A DNA stretch of 64,000 bases from MS024-2A sp010031465 (lineage in GTDB: Bacteria; Bacteroidota; Bacteroidia; Flavobacteriales; Flavobacteriaceae): assembly GCA_049446615.1 (NCBI GenBank), contig JBMTQW010000001.1, positions 1 to 64,000 of the forward strand, in the 5' to 3' direction. The position numbers were made by a program, and so were the translations under genes. How positions within the stretch are numbered: position 1 is the first letter of the stretch; the number at the start of each line of letters is the position of its first letter. Positions 1 through 8,575 of the stretch are shown here, piece after piece. The notes beneath the pieces were generated by a model, which was not told the origin of the DNA, made no database searches, and saw only the letters and a list, made by a program, of their open reading frames with translations.

Positions 1-246
1 TTGAATTTGATTTAAAAATACGCGAACCTCCTTTTCAAACTGACGGTAGGAAGCCGGGAGCTCACCTTTTAAAAAAACATCGATGCGCAAGGTCGAAACA
101 AGTTTGTCCAATTGGTCAATTGCTAGGGGAGATAGACTGTACCGCTGATCTTGAGTGCTGTCATAACGAATCGGATACTGCACGCTAAGGCCTAAAATCA
201 ATACCCATAGAAGGAACAAGAGCAAAGGGGTTTTAAAGTATGCCAT
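1..246 (-). CDS. gldG: GldG, gliding-motility ABC transporter component (5' part, runs off the window)
   Basis: The first 82 residues read from ATG at 246 leftward without a stop to base 1. They show an N-terminal hydrophobic segment (about residues 4-22) followed by an RYDS...RYSLSPLA stretch typical of the periplasmic start of GldG (ABC_transp_aux family). The start codon overlaps the stop of gldF by one base (TAATG), so the two are translationally linked. In gliding Bacteroidota GldG and GldF form the membrane part of an ABC transporter with the ATPase GldA, which is not in this window. The rest of the protein is outside, so full length and integrity cannot be judged. Confidence 0.85.
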   Translation of the reverse strand, partial: MAYFKTPLLLFLLWVLILGLSVQYPIRYDSTQDQRYSLSPLAIDQLDKLVSTLRIDVFLKGELPASYRQFEKEVRVFLNQIQ

Positions 247-977
247 TATCCTTGTTGTTTTTTACTGATGGCAATTCCCAAATGAAGGAGGACAAAGAGA
301 AGACCAAAAAAATAAATCAAATCTTCTAAGCTTATGATTCCTCGGCTCATGTCACTGTAATGGGACTCAATTCCCAAGGTGGAAAAGAATGAAAAAACGA
401 AGGAAGAAGCACTTAGGTTGGCCAAAAAACCCCAACCGTAAAATTGAATAAAACAAAGAAAAAGAGCGGATAAAAAAGCACTGACTTGATTTTGAAACAA
501 AAGGGAAGTAACAATACTGATGGCAGAAAAAACACCTCCTAAACAAATCACGGCCAAAAGACCTGAAAGCAAGTGTCCATAGGCTATAGAGTCCTCTGTA
601 GCAATAATAAAGTCTAAGGCAAGTGCGTGAAGCCCCATGGGGATCAGGGTTACTAAAAACAAACTGAAAACGCCCAGAAACTTACTTACAACCAATTTCC
701 TATGTCCTAATGGTTTGGTTAAAAGTAATTCTAGAGTTCCTTGGGCTTTTTCCTCTGAAAAACTCCGCATCCCTAATGCAGGGATTAGGATTAAAAATAA
801 AAAGGGAGACAATTCGAAAAAAGGCGAAAAATCTAAAAACCCTTGATTGAGAAAATTAAAAGAGGTGTCAAAAAACCATAAAAAAAGGCCATTTACTATT
901 AAGTATCCCCCTAAGAGGAGGTAGCCCGTGGGATGTGAAAAATAATGCCGAATTTCTTTTTTAACTAATGCCCACAT
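246..977 (-). CDS. gldF: GldF, ABC-2 type permease of the gliding-motility transporter
   Basis: The 243-residue protein begins with a short cytoplasmic stretch (KKEIRHYFSHPTGY) and then shows about six hydrophobic segments, the layout of ABC-2 permeases. A conserved EEKAQGTLELLLTKPL stretch near residues 75-90 is typical of ABC-2 permeases such as GldF and NosY. It is the membrane subunit of the GldAFG exporter, which acts in the cytoplasmic membrane and is linked to gliding in Flavobacteriia, although some non-gliding relatives also keep it. The gene is followed by gldG with a one-base overlap and directly preceded by the SAM hydroxide adenosyltransferase gene with no gap (start at 977, neighbour's stop at 978). 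Family assignment is strong. Whether this organism glides cannot be told from here. Confidence 0.9.
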   Translation of the reverse strand: MWALVKKEIRHYFSHPTGYLLLGGYLIVNGLFLWFFDTSFNFLNQGFLDFSPFFELSPFLFLILIPALGMRSFSEEKAQGTLELLLTKPLGHRKLVVSKFLGVFSLFLVTLIPMGLHALALDFIIATEDSIAYGHLLSGLLAVICLGGVFSAISIVTSLLFQNQVSAFLSALFLCFIQFYGWGFLANLSASSFVFSFFSTLGIESHYSDMSRGIISLEDLIYFFGLLFVLLHLGIAISKKQQG

Positions 978-1808
978 CTAGTCAAAATGTATGGTTATAG
1001 GATCCCTATAATCAAGGCCAAACAACGTGTTTGCACTTCCTACCGATAGGGGATTGCTTTTGTATACCGCAAGTTCTAAATGTCCGGCCGCATTAAATAA
1101 AGCTAATTTTTTACCGTCTTCTTCACGCTTTTCTTTAGGAAGAGTAAAATCTATAGCTTGACTGTAACTTTGATAAACTTTTTTGAATTTCACTGTACGA
1201 GCAAAGATGGTAAAATCCCTTGATTTACCTACGGATTTAAATAGCTTTTGCGTGATATTAGTAATTACATTCCCGTAATTATCAATGTAAATAACACTGC
1301 CAACAATTTGATTTCCTTCAGTATTGATTACTGGTTTCACTTCAGTTAATTCTCGAATCGATTTTACGGGAGTGCCAATAACTTCTAAGGCCCCTTTTCG
1401 GGCTATATGGGCAGCCACATGAACAAATACATCTAATACAGGAAACGAAGTAGTAACCGCATTATGAATATTTATAGCTACGGTTTGGGTGGCTTTAATT
1501 TCCTCTTTTATTAATGAAAAAATACCGTTGTCCGCTCCAATAAAATAATGCCCCTCGAACGACATCGCTAAATGAATATTTTCAGGGGTTAGTTCTGATT
1601 CTACGCCAATTATATGAATGGATCCTTTTGGAAAAGCCGCATAGGCATTTTTTATGATGTAGGCGGTTTCCGTTAAATTGTAGGGTGTAATTTCATGAGA
1701 AATGTCCACTATGGCAACCGATGGGATTTGTTCTAAAAGAGCTGCTTTTATTACTGCAATCGCATAATCTTTATGTCCAAAATCAGTCGTTAATGTTACG
1801 ATGGCCAT
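978..1808 (-). CDS. SAM hydroxide adenosyltransferase (DUF62 / chlorinase-fluorinase superfamily)
   Basis: The 276-residue protein starts with VTLTTDFGHKDYAIAVIKA, the N-terminal signature of the DUF62 family, and contains the YFIGADNGIFSL motif near residues 88-99 and IYIDNYGNVITNI near 175-187. Characterised members hydrolyse S-adenosylmethionine to adenosine and methionine using an activated water. The halogenase members use halide instead, but carry a loop insertion I do not see here. The gene abuts gldF and probably leads the gldF-gldG transcript. The intergenic region with phoH (99 bases, divergent) must hold promoters for both. The physiological role of SAM hydrolysis in this lineage is unclear. 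Confidence 0.85.
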   Translation of the reverse strand: MAIVTLTTDFGHKDYAIAVIKAALLEQIPSVAIVDISHEITPYNLTETAYIIKNAYAAFPKGSIHIIGVESELTPENIHLAMSFEGHYFIGADNGIFSLIKEEIKATQTVAINIHNAVTTSFPVLDVFVHVAAHIARKGALEVIGTPVKSIRELTEVKPVINTEGNQIVGSVIYIDNYGNVITNITQKLFKSVGKSRDFTIFARTVKFKKVYQSYSQAIDFTLPKEKREEDGKKLALFNAAGHLELAVYKSNPLSVGSANTLFGLDYRDPITIHFD

Positions 1809-1907
1809 AAAGTGATTTTTCTTGAATTAATAATTAAAATTATACTACTTTTATAAACGATGCCTTTGTAGGTAAAACAAAAATAATTCATTTTAAACGA
1901 GTAACCT

Positions 1908-2864
1908 TTGAATGAAATTAAAATTGATTTAACAGAAGTCAATCCGCAAGACTTTTTTGGTGATCAAAACACAAATATTGTAAAGTTAAGAACCTATTTC
2001 CCTCAAATAAAAATTGTTGCAAGAGGCAATACCCTTAAGGCCTACGGTGAAGAGGCTATACTTGAAGAATTTGAAAAGCGTGTCGATTTAATGATTTTGC
2101 ACTTTGGGAAATTTAATGTGCTCAACGAGGAAATCATAGAACGCATAGTTATGGCCAACGGAGCAGAGGATAAAGAAGCCCTTTTTGAAGGCACCGAGCT
2201 ACATATTTTACATGGAGTAGGGGGGAAAGTAATAAAGGCCAAAACGCTAAACCAAAAACGTCTTGTTGAATCCATGCAAAAAAACGCTTTGTTATTTGCC
2301 ATCGGTCCGGCAGGGACTGGAAAAACCTATACAGGTGTTGCTTTGGCGGTAAAAGCACTAAAAGAGAAGCAAGTAAAGCGAATCATTTTAACACGTCCGG
2401 CTGTAGAAGCAGGAGAAAATTTAGGGTTTTTACCAGGGGATCTTAAAGAAAAGCTAGATCCTTATATGCAGCCATTATATGACGCCCTGCGTGATATGAT
2501 TCCCAACGAACGACTACAAGCTCACATAGAAAACGGAACCATTCAAATTGCCCCTTTGGCCTTTATGAGGGGCCGAACCTTGGATAATGCTTTTGTAATT
2601 TTGGATGAAGCCCAAAATACAACTCATGCTCAAATGAAAATGTTTTTAACCCGTATGGGTAAAAATGCAAAATTCATGATTACGGGTGATCCCGGTCAAA
2701 TTGACTTGCCTCGACGAGTGATATCGGGACTTAAAGAGGCCCTATTAATTTTAAAAGATACTTCAGGAATCGGTATGGTGTATTTGGATGATAAGGATGT
2801 TATTCGCCACCCATTAGTAAAAAAAGTCATTGATGCATACAAGTCTATAGAACACGATAATTAA
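1908..2864 (+). CDS. PhoH-like ATPase (YbeZ type), TTG start
   Basis: The 318-residue protein has a Walker A motif GPAGTGKT at residues 133-140 and a Walker B FVILDEAQNT at about 229-238, with TRPAVEAGE and the sensor-like TGDPGQIDLP between and after them. This is the cytosolic PhoH/YbeZ P-loop family, associated with RNA metabolism and ribosome maturation together with YbeY. The start is TTG at 1908. The nearby ATG at 1912 is out of frame and the first in-frame ATG would remove about 60 residues. The resulting N-terminus (MNEIKIDLTEVNPQDFFG) matches what I expect for Bacteroidota PhoH proteins. purC follows after 2 bases, suggesting one transcript. Confidence 0.9.
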   Translation: MNEIKIDLTEVNPQDFFGDQNTNIVKLRTYFPQIKIVARGNTLKAYGEEAILEEFEKRVDLMILHFGKFNVLNEEIIERIVMANGAEDKEALFEGTELHILHGVGGKVIKAKTLNQKRLVESMQKNALLFAIGPAGTGKTYTGVALAVKALKEKQVKRIILTRPAVEAGENLGFLPGDLKEKLDPYMQPLYDALRDMIPNERLQAHIENGTIQIAPLAFMRGRTLDNAFVILDEAQNTTHAQMKMFLTRMGKNAKFMITGDPGQIDLPRRVISGLKEALLILKDTSGIGMVYLDDKDVIRHPLVKKVIDAYKSIEHDN

Positions 2865-2866
2865 AA

Positions 2867-3823
2867 ATGGTAAACACAATAATGTTCACTGACCTTCAGT
2901 TGGAAGGAATACAATCAAAATACACCGGCAAAGTACGAGAGGTATATCGTTTAGCGAATGATCTACTGCTTATGGTAGCTACAGATAGGTTGTCTGCTTT
3001 TGATGTGGTAATGCCTAAGGGGATTCCGTATAAAGGTCAAATTCTTAATCAAATTGCAACACGAATGATGGAAGCTACTCAGGATATTGTTCCCAACTGG
3101 CTTCACGCATCACCAGATCCCAATGTATCAATAGGCGAAAGTTGCACTCCCTTTAAAGTGGAAATGGTAATTCGGGGATACCTTTCAGGTCATGCTGCCC
3201 GTACTTATGCTAGCGGTAAGCGTGAACTGTGTGGTGTCATCATGCCTGAGGGCCTGCGAGAAAATGACCGCTTTGAAAGCCCTATTATTACACCCGCAAC
3301 AAAAGCAGAGGAGGGGCATGATGAAGATATTTCTCGTGACGCAATAATGGCCCAGGGTATTGTGAGTGAATCAGACTACCTTCAATTGGAAAAGTATACT
3401 CAACAACTTTTTGAAAGAGGCACCTCATTAGCCAAAAGACAAGGCTTGATTTTAGTGGATACAAAATATGAATTCGGGAAAACAGCTTCAGGTAAAATCG
3501 TATTAATTGATGAAATACACACACCTGATTCTTCGCGATATTTTTATGAGGAAGGGTACTTGGAGCGCCAACAAAAAGGGGAGTCTCAAAAGCAACTCTC
3601 TAAAGAATTTGTTCGTCGTTGGCTTATTAGCCAAGGATTTCAAGGATTAGATGGTCAAGTGATCCCTGAAATGGATGCCGCACGAATTACATCAATATCT
3701 GAACGGTATTTAGAGCTTTACGAAAACATTACGGGTACCCCTTTTGTTAAAGCCCCCACAGAGAATATTCATGAGCGTATCCAGCAAAATGTGGAGGCTT
3801 ATTTTTCAAAACTTCGAACCTAA
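2867..3823 (+). CDS. purC: Phosphoribosylaminoimidazole-succinocarboxamide synthase
   Basis: The 318-residue protein carries the ATP-binding GKVREVY motif at residues 21-27, the DRLSAFDVVMP stretch at 40-50 and the SAICAR synthetase signature VEMVIRGYLSGHA near residue 98. It ligates aspartate to CAIR in purine biosynthesis, using ATP, in the cytosol. The length fits the longer (about 300-residue) form common in Bacteroidota and eukaryote-like PurC rather than the 240-residue E. coli form. ATG at 2867 is the first start; an alternative ATG at 2882 would remove five residues that look dispensable. It follows phoH by 2 bases and ends 13 bases before the convergent miaA. Confidence 0.95.
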   Translation: MVNTIMFTDLQLEGIQSKYTGKVREVYRLANDLLLMVATDRLSAFDVVMPKGIPYKGQILNQIATRMMEATQDIVPNWLHASPDPNVSIGESCTPFKVEMVIRGYLSGHAARTYASGKRELCGVIMPEGLRENDRFESPIITPATKAEEGHDEDISRDAIMAQGIVSESDYLQLEKYTQQLFERGTSLAKRQGLILVDTKYEFGKTASGKIVLIDEIHTPDSSRYFYEEGYLERQQKGESQKQLSKEFVRRWLISQGFQGLDGQVIPEMDAARITSISERYLELYENITGTPFVKAPTENIHERIQQNVEAYFSKLRT

Positions 3824-3836
3824 CCATTAAAAAGAG

Positions 3837-4757
3837 TTAATTTCTTTTCAGTTGCCACGTTTTCTCAAGAAGAGCAATTACTTTTTCTGAAGAAAGGGAA
3901 TGTGGAATTCGCAAGGCTTCATTGTATTTATTAAACCAGGTTATTTGTCGTTTGGCATACCTCCTGCTGTTTCTTTTTACCAGTTCAAGCGCTTCGTCAA
4001 TTCCGGTTTTCCCTTCTAAAAAAGGGAAAAGTTCCTGATAGCCAACAGTTCTTAAGGGTGTTGCGCCTTTATAGGGTAATAATTTTTTCACCTCTTCAAC
4101 TAATCCTTGGGTTACCATAGTATCAACTCGTGCATTTATTCTTTCGTACAGCAGGTATCTAGGAGCTTCAATACAGATAATTTTAATCTTAAAAGGTCTT
4201 GGCTTTTGTATTTTCTTTAAAAAACTAGAGTAGGGTTGAGAAGAGGATACGCAAACCTCCAAAGCGCGTAATAGTCGCACTGGGTTGTTTAGATCAACCT
4301 GTTGATAATATACGGGGTCTTTTTCTTTAAGTAATTGGTGAAGGGCTTCAATGCCCTGTGATTCAAACAAAAGACGCATTTCTTTGCGAACTTCTTTAGG
4401 TACCTCAGGGAAGGAATCAATTCCATACATTAGGGCATCGGCATAGAGTCCTGACCCACCAACAAGAAGTACTGTCTTCTTATCAGAAAAGAGGGATTCT
4501 AGTTTTTGTAAGGCATCTCTTTCGTAATCTCCTACAGTGTAGGGATTTTGAATGGATTGATGCTGAATAAAATGATGGGGTATCCTTTCCCGTTCTTTTA
4601 TTGTAGGAACGGCAGTTCCAATAGACATTTCCGAATAAAACTGTCGGGAATCACACGATAAAATTTCAGTATCAAAATGTTGGGCAAGCGAAAGACTTAA
4701 AGCTGTTTTTCCCACAGCGGTTGGCCCCGCAATGTAAAGTAATGTATTATTTGACAT
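3837..4757 (-). CDS. miaA: tRNA dimethylallyltransferase
   Basis: The 306-residue protein has the P-loop GPTAVGKT at residues 11-18, the catalytic DSRQ motif at 36-39, the GGSGLY motif near residue 100 and the C-terminal NSRRYAKRQITWF stretch that is diagnostic of MiaA. It transfers the dimethylallyl group from DMAPP to N6 of A37 in tRNAs reading UNN codons. Its start lies inside the 3' end of the channel gene (11-base overlap), so it is probably co-transcribed and translationally coupled with it. It converges on purC with 13 bases between stops and no obvious terminator. Confidence 0.95.
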   Translation of the reverse strand: MSNNTLLYIAGPTAVGKTALSLSLAQHFDTEILSCDSRQFYSEMSIGTAVPTIKERERIPHHFIQHQSIQNPYTVGDYERDALQKLESLFSDKKTVLLVGGSGLYADALMYGIDSFPEVPKEVRKEMRLLFESQGIEALHQLLKEKDPVYYQQVDLNNPVRLLRALEVCVSSSQPYSSFLKKIQKPRPFKIKIICIEAPRYLLYERINARVDTMVTQGLVEEVKKLLPYKGATPLRTVGYQELFPFLEGKTGIDEALELVKRNSRRYAKRQITWFNKYNEALRIPHSLSSEKVIALLEKTWQLKRN

Positions 4758-5559
4758 CGTTTAGCAATTCTCCACATTGATGGCAGTAGATCGCATTTTC
4801 TTTGTGGCTGGGTTGCAAACAATCAGGACAGACTTGGGTATTGGTCTCTACGGGAACTGGCTTTGCCATTTCTGCTGTTACAATTCCTGTAGGAACGGCA
4901 ATAATGCCATACCCCAAAATCATAATAAACGAGGCAATCAGTTGGCCAAATGGAGTTGCTGGAGCAATATCACCATACCCCACTGTGGTTAGAGTTACAA
5001 TACACCAATAAATACTTCTGGGTATACTCGTAAATCCGCTTTGGTCGCCTTCAACAAGATACATCACGGTGCCAAAAATGACGCAGAGTACTAAAACCCC
5101 AAATATAAATACGGAAATTTTAGTTTTGCTGGATTTCAATGCACGGAGTAAATTATTAGACTCTTTAATGTAAGGGGTCAATTTTAAAATCCGAAATACG
5201 CGGAGAAGGCGAAGAGCTTTAATTGCTACTAAACTATGCGTGCCGATAAAAAGAAGGGAAAGGTATTTAGGCAGAATTGAGAGTAAATCAATGATACCGA
5301 AAAAACTAAAAATATATTTTTTGGGTCGACTAACACTCAGTATTCTCAGCACATATTCGATTGTAAAAAGGAGCGTAATAAACCATTCCGCTTGATCTAA
5401 TTGGCTGTGGTAGGCGATATCAATAGAGGGTACGCTTTCTAGGGCAACCAATACGACACTGAGTAATATAAAAACGAGTAAAATGAGATCAAAAGCTTTT
5501 CCTGCTGGGGTATCTGCTTCGTAAATGATTTCATGTAAACGGTGTTTCCACTTTTTCAT
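4747..5559 (-). CDS. Six-helix voltage-gated-type K+ channel with C-terminal zinc ribbon
   Basis: The 270-residue protein shows six hydrophobic segments between residues 22 and 230. The S4-like segment (residues 113-127) carries arginines spaced every third residue (R117, R120, R123). The pore loop has the canonical K+ selectivity filter TVGYGD at 192-197. This is the Kv/KvAP-type ion-transport family of the inner membrane. Unusually, the cytoplasmic tail ends in a zinc-ribbon-like pair of CxxC motifs (CPDC 244-247 and CHQC 259-262). Tail ribbons are seen in some bacterial channels, but their role is not known to me. The gene overlaps miaA by 11 bases. Confidence 0.88.
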   Translation of the reverse strand: MKKWKHRLHEIIYEADTPAGKAFDLILLVFILLSVVLVALESVPSIDIAYHSQLDQAEWFITLLFTIEYVLRILSVSRPKKYIFSFFGIIDLLSILPKYLSLLFIGTHSLVAIKALRLLRVFRILKLTPYIKESNNLLRALKSSKTKISVFIFGVLVLCVIFGTVMYLVEGDQSGFTSIPRSIYWCIVTLTTVGYGDIAPATPFGQLIASFIMILGYGIIAVPTGIVTAEMAKPVPVETNTQVCPDCLQPSHKENAIYCHQCGELLNDVK

Positions 5560-5580
5560 CAGCTTAGTGTTTAATCGTTT

Positions 5581-6966
5581 TTAGCTTTGAGTTTTATTGA
5601 TTTCTTCTGTCAAAGGTATCAACTTCATGTATTTTTTACGCGCTATGAAACTACGAATTAATTTTTGAGCATCAGGATTGTCTTGGATGGGCGTCATTCT
5701 GCTTTCTATTTTTTCTGCGGTTTTGATTTGGTGATTTAACTCGAAATAGCCATACCCTTTCAAGGTGCTGTTGTGTATCCAAACAAAGGAATACTCTCCT
5801 TTTTCTCGCCCTCGTTCAATTAGCAAAAAAGAAGGGTGGGGATAAGAAAGGTAATGGACTAAGGATTCAATTTTATTCGAATAGTTTGTTCTGGATTCTT
5901 CCCCTATACATGCCCCGTCGCATTTTTTTAAACCATAAAGAAAACAAGGCGCATTTTGATCTTCTACATTTGTATGATACAAGCAAATACGAAAGGTTTC
6001 CGCCCATTGATGTAGTGCGTTATGCGCAGTTTTTCTGTTTTTAAAAACACTGATGTATTCTTCTTCTTTACGCACTTGATCACAGACTAAGACAGGGTAA
6101 TCTTTTGAAGTATCTATTCGTATTCCCATCGGAAACTGTCTGTATCGTTGGGCCGTATTGTATTTGGGAGCTATTGATTTTATTTCGTTTTGCTCTTTTA
6201 ATAAGGTTACCAATTCTCCTCCAGTTAAAGCATAACTGACCCGCGAAAGTTCACGTTGAATCAATTTTGCCTTCTTTTGTTTGTTCGTTACATGCGAGAG
6301 AACACGTTTTTTAATGTTATTGCTTTTTCCGATATAAATAACATCGTCTTTGTCGTTATATAAATAATAAACCCCCATTTCTGTAGGTAATGCGTCGATC
6401 ATTTCATGATACTTTGAAGGCGATTTGTTGGGGGTTAATGTGCTGATCTGTGTTTTTAAAATCGACTTATGGGTGTCTTTTTCCAAAAGCAATTCAAATA
6501 ATTTCAAAGTAGCATTAGCATCTCCAAAAGCTCGGTGAGGGTTAGAAATGGGAATCCCAAGATTTTTAACCAGTTTACCTAAACTATAGGCCGGTTGATT
6601 GGGAACAAGCTTTTGTGCTAGGGCCACTGTACATATTGATTTTCGTTCATACCCATAGCCAAGGCGTCGGAATTCAGTTTGTAGAATGCGGTAATCAAAA
6701 ACTGCATTATGCGCCACCACAATACAATCCTCGGTTATTTCAACAACTCGCTTTGCGATTTCATGAAATTTCGGGGCACTTTGTACCATCTTTTGGGTAA
6801 TCCCGGTAAGATTGACCACAAAGGGTTGAATTTCCCGTTCAGGATTCACTAAACTGCTAAATTGGTCGGTAATTTTAGTGCCATCAAATTGAAAGATGGC
6901 AATTTCGGTAATTCCCTCTTCATTGTATTTACCTCCCGTGGTTTCAATATCGAGAATTGCGTACAT
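5581..6966 (-). CDS. DEDDh 3'-5' exonuclease fused to a GIY-YIG nuclease domain (DnaQ/UvrC-N-like)
   Basis: The N-terminal part (residues 1-165) is a DnaQ-type exonuclease with the LDIETTGG motif (D6, E8), the VVAHNAVFDYRIL motif near 83-95 and a terminal H144...D149 pair. The second part begins with a GIY-YIG domain at about 196-275 (GVYYLY...YIGKSNNIKKR), as in the N-terminus of UvrC and Cho. It probably acts in DNA repair or processing. I place the start at 6966 (MYAILDIETT), preceded by AGGT. An upstream ATG at 7002 would add 12 unrelated residues and overlap the YggS gene. The exact substrate is unknown, and it is not the replicative Pol III epsilon by length. Confidence 0.87.
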   Translation of the reverse strand: MYAILDIETTGGKYNEEGITEIAIFQFDGTKITDQFSSLVNPEREIQPFVVNLTGITQKMVQSAPKFHEIAKRVVEITEDCIVVAHNAVFDYRILQTEFRRLGYGYERKSICTVALAQKLVPNQPAYSLGKLVKNLGIPISNPHRAFGDANATLKLFELLLEKDTHKSILKTQISTLTPNKSPSKYHEMIDALPTEMGVYYLYNDKDDVIYIGKSNNIKKRVLSHVTNKQKKAKLIQRELSRVSYALTGGELVTLLKEQNEIKSIAPKYNTAQRYRQFPMGIRIDTSKDYPVLVCDQVRKEEEYISVFKNRKTAHNALHQWAETFRICLYHTNVEDQNAPCFLYGLKKCDGACIGEESRTNYSNKIESLVHYLSYPHPSFLLIERGREKGEYSFVWIHNSTLKGYGYFELNHQIKTAEKIESRMTPIQDNPDAQKLIRSFIARKKYMKLIPLTEEINKTQS

Positions 6967-6970
6967 ACCT

Positions 6971-7615
6971 TTATCTCGCTCCGAAGAGTTTACTCCCCAC
7001 ACGAATCATATTTGAACCCAGTTGAAGCGCTACAGGGTAATCACCACTCATCCCCATGGAAAGATGCGAAAAAGAGGGGTGGAGTGGTTTCAAACTAAAA
7101 TAGAGTTTAGAAAGCGTTTCAAATTCTCCACGAATTTGGCTCTCTTCATTTGTAAAGCTAGCCATGCCCATTAATCCTTTAATAGTTACATTATTGCAAC
7201 GAGAAGCAAAATCGAGAAGCCCTTCCACTTCGGATATGGGCACTCCGTATTTGGTTTCTTCTTGAGCAATTCGTACTTGAAGTAACCCTTCAATAATTCG
7301 GTTGTGTTTTTCAGCCTGTTTTTGAATCTCTGCCAAAAGTTTTGTGCTGTCAATAGCATGAATCAGTGACACAAAGGGAGCCATGTATTTTACTTTATTC
7401 GTTTGCACATGCCCGATCATATGCCAGCGAATGTCTTTAGGAAGTTGTTCCCATTTTGAGGCCATTTCTTGAATTTTATTTTCACCAAAATCCAATTGTC
7501 CTGCCTGATAAGCCTCCGTTATGGCTTCAATAGGTTTTGTTTTTGATACCGCAATAAACGTTACTTCTTCGGGTAATGATTGTTTTAAATCAGTAAGTGC
7601 TTGTGTAATATTCAT
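6971..7615 (-). CDS. YggS/PLPBP-family pyridoxal-5'-phosphate homeostasis protein
   Basis: The 214-residue protein has the PLP-binding lysine in FIAVSKTKP (K25), the GENKIQE motif near 45-51, WHMIGHVQTNK near 65-75 and the C-terminal SMGMSGDYPVALQLGSNMIRVG stretch. These define the YggS/PROSC family, which binds PLP on an alanine-racemase-like barrel and buffers the PLP pool without a known catalytic reaction. It lies 4 bases upstream of the DnaQ-GIY-YIG gene and 25 bases downstream of the terminator that ends the OmpA gene, so it probably begins a new transcript. Confidence 0.93.
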   Translation of the reverse strand: MNITQALTDLKQSLPEEVTFIAVSKTKPIEAITEAYQAGQLDFGENKIQEMASKWEQLPKDIRWHMIGHVQTNKVKYMAPFVSLIHAIDSTKLLAEIQKQAEKHNRIIEGLLQVRIAQEETKYGVPISEVEGLLDFASRCNNVTIKGLMGMASFTNEESQIRGEFETLSKLYFSLKPLHPSFSHLSMGMSGDYPVALQLGSNMIRVGSKLFGAR

Positions 7616-7640
7616 TGTAGTAAAGATACACAGGATAAAA

Positions 7641-7669
7641 AAAAAGGCCTCCCACCGGGAAGCCTTTTT
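7641..7669 (-). terminator. Rho-independent terminator after the OmpA-family gene
   Basis: A hairpin of 8 plus 4 paired bases with one internal mismatch and a 3-base loop (left arm AAAAAGGC.TCCC, right arm GGGA.GCCTTTTT) lies 22 bases past the stop of the OmpA gene and is followed on the minus strand by a long U-run. Both sides have A/T tracts. It separates the OmpA gene from YggS. Confidence 0.9.
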
Positions 7670-7690
7670 ATAAGATAAGTAATAAACAGA

Positions 7691-8542
7691 TTATTTAGCG
7701 GCGTCCATTCCTTGTGCAATTAGATCGTAAAACTGATCTAATTTTGGAAGGACAACGATACGAGTTCTTCTGTTTTTAGCTCTATTTGCAGAAGTATCAT
7801 TGTCTGCGATAGGCATGTAGTAGCTACGTCCGGCAGCAGTCATGCGTGCAGGAGCTACATCAAAGTCATTTTGAAGGATACGTACTACAGCAGTTGCACG
7901 CTTAACTGATAAATCCCAGTTGTCTTCAATACCGTCTGTTTTAATTGGCACATTGTCAGTATGACCTTCTACCATAAACTCTAATTCAGGTTTATCGTTA
8001 ACTACTTTAGCAACTTTTCCTAAAACTTCTTTTGCCGCTGCAGTTACAGTGTAACTTCCGCTACGGAATAAAAGTTTATCAGAAATTGAAACGTAAACGA
8101 CACCTTTTTCAACATTGATTTCAATATCCTCATCACTCATGTTACCTAACACTCCTTTTAGGCTAGTAACAAGGGCAAGAGTTACAGAATCTTTCTTAGT
8201 AACCGCATCTTGCATGCGTTGGATACGTAAATCTTTTTCCTTCATGCTCTCTAAAGAACGCTCTAAGTTGTCTGCTCCTTTTTGAGATAGTGTAGTAAGA
8301 TTACCAATGTTATTGATCAAGTCTTGATTGTTTGCCTTTAAAAATTGATTTTGCTCTTGCAATGTTGCTAAAGAAGCCATTGCTGCCTCTTTTTCTTCAT
8401 TACAACTATTCAATTTTACTGTGGCAGTGTCAAGTAAATTTTTAGTGTTTTGTTGAAGTTCTTCTAATTCCGAAAATTTCTTTTGCGATACACATGAAGC
8501 TAATAAAACTCCAGTGAACAATAAAGCTACTGCTTTTTTCAT
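7691..8542 (-). CDS. OmpA-family peptidoglycan-binding outer-membrane lipoprotein
   Basis: From the chosen start the protein has 283 residues: a lipoprotein signal ending in LLASC (lipid-carrying Cys17), a coiled-coil-rich region (about 25-120) and a C-terminal OmpA-like domain (about 140-265). That domain includes FMVEGHTDNVPI, NWDLSVKRA with the diaminopimelate-contacting Asp and a final NRRTRIVV motif. It tethers the outer membrane to peptidoglycan. An in-frame ATG at 8569 would add nine polar residues before the signal sequence, so ATG at 8542 is preferred. It sits 33 bases after the glycosyltransferase stop-to-start gap and ends with a strong terminator. Confidence 0.92.
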   Translation of the reverse strand: MKKAVALLFTGVLLASCVSQKKFSELEELQQNTKNLLDTATVKLNSCNEEKEAAMASLATLQEQNQFLKANNQDLINNIGNLTTLSQKGADNLERSLESMKEKDLRIQRMQDAVTKKDSVTLALVTSLKGVLGNMSDEDIEINVEKGVVYVSISDKLLFRSGSYTVTAAAKEVLGKVAKVVNDKPELEFMVEGHTDNVPIKTDGIEDNWDLSVKRATAVVRILQNDFDVAPARMTAAGRSYYMPIADNDTSANRAKNRRTRIVVLPKLDQFYDLIAQGMDAAK

Positions 8543-8575
8543 AGTGTTGGTTGATTTAATTTTTGACATTACAAA

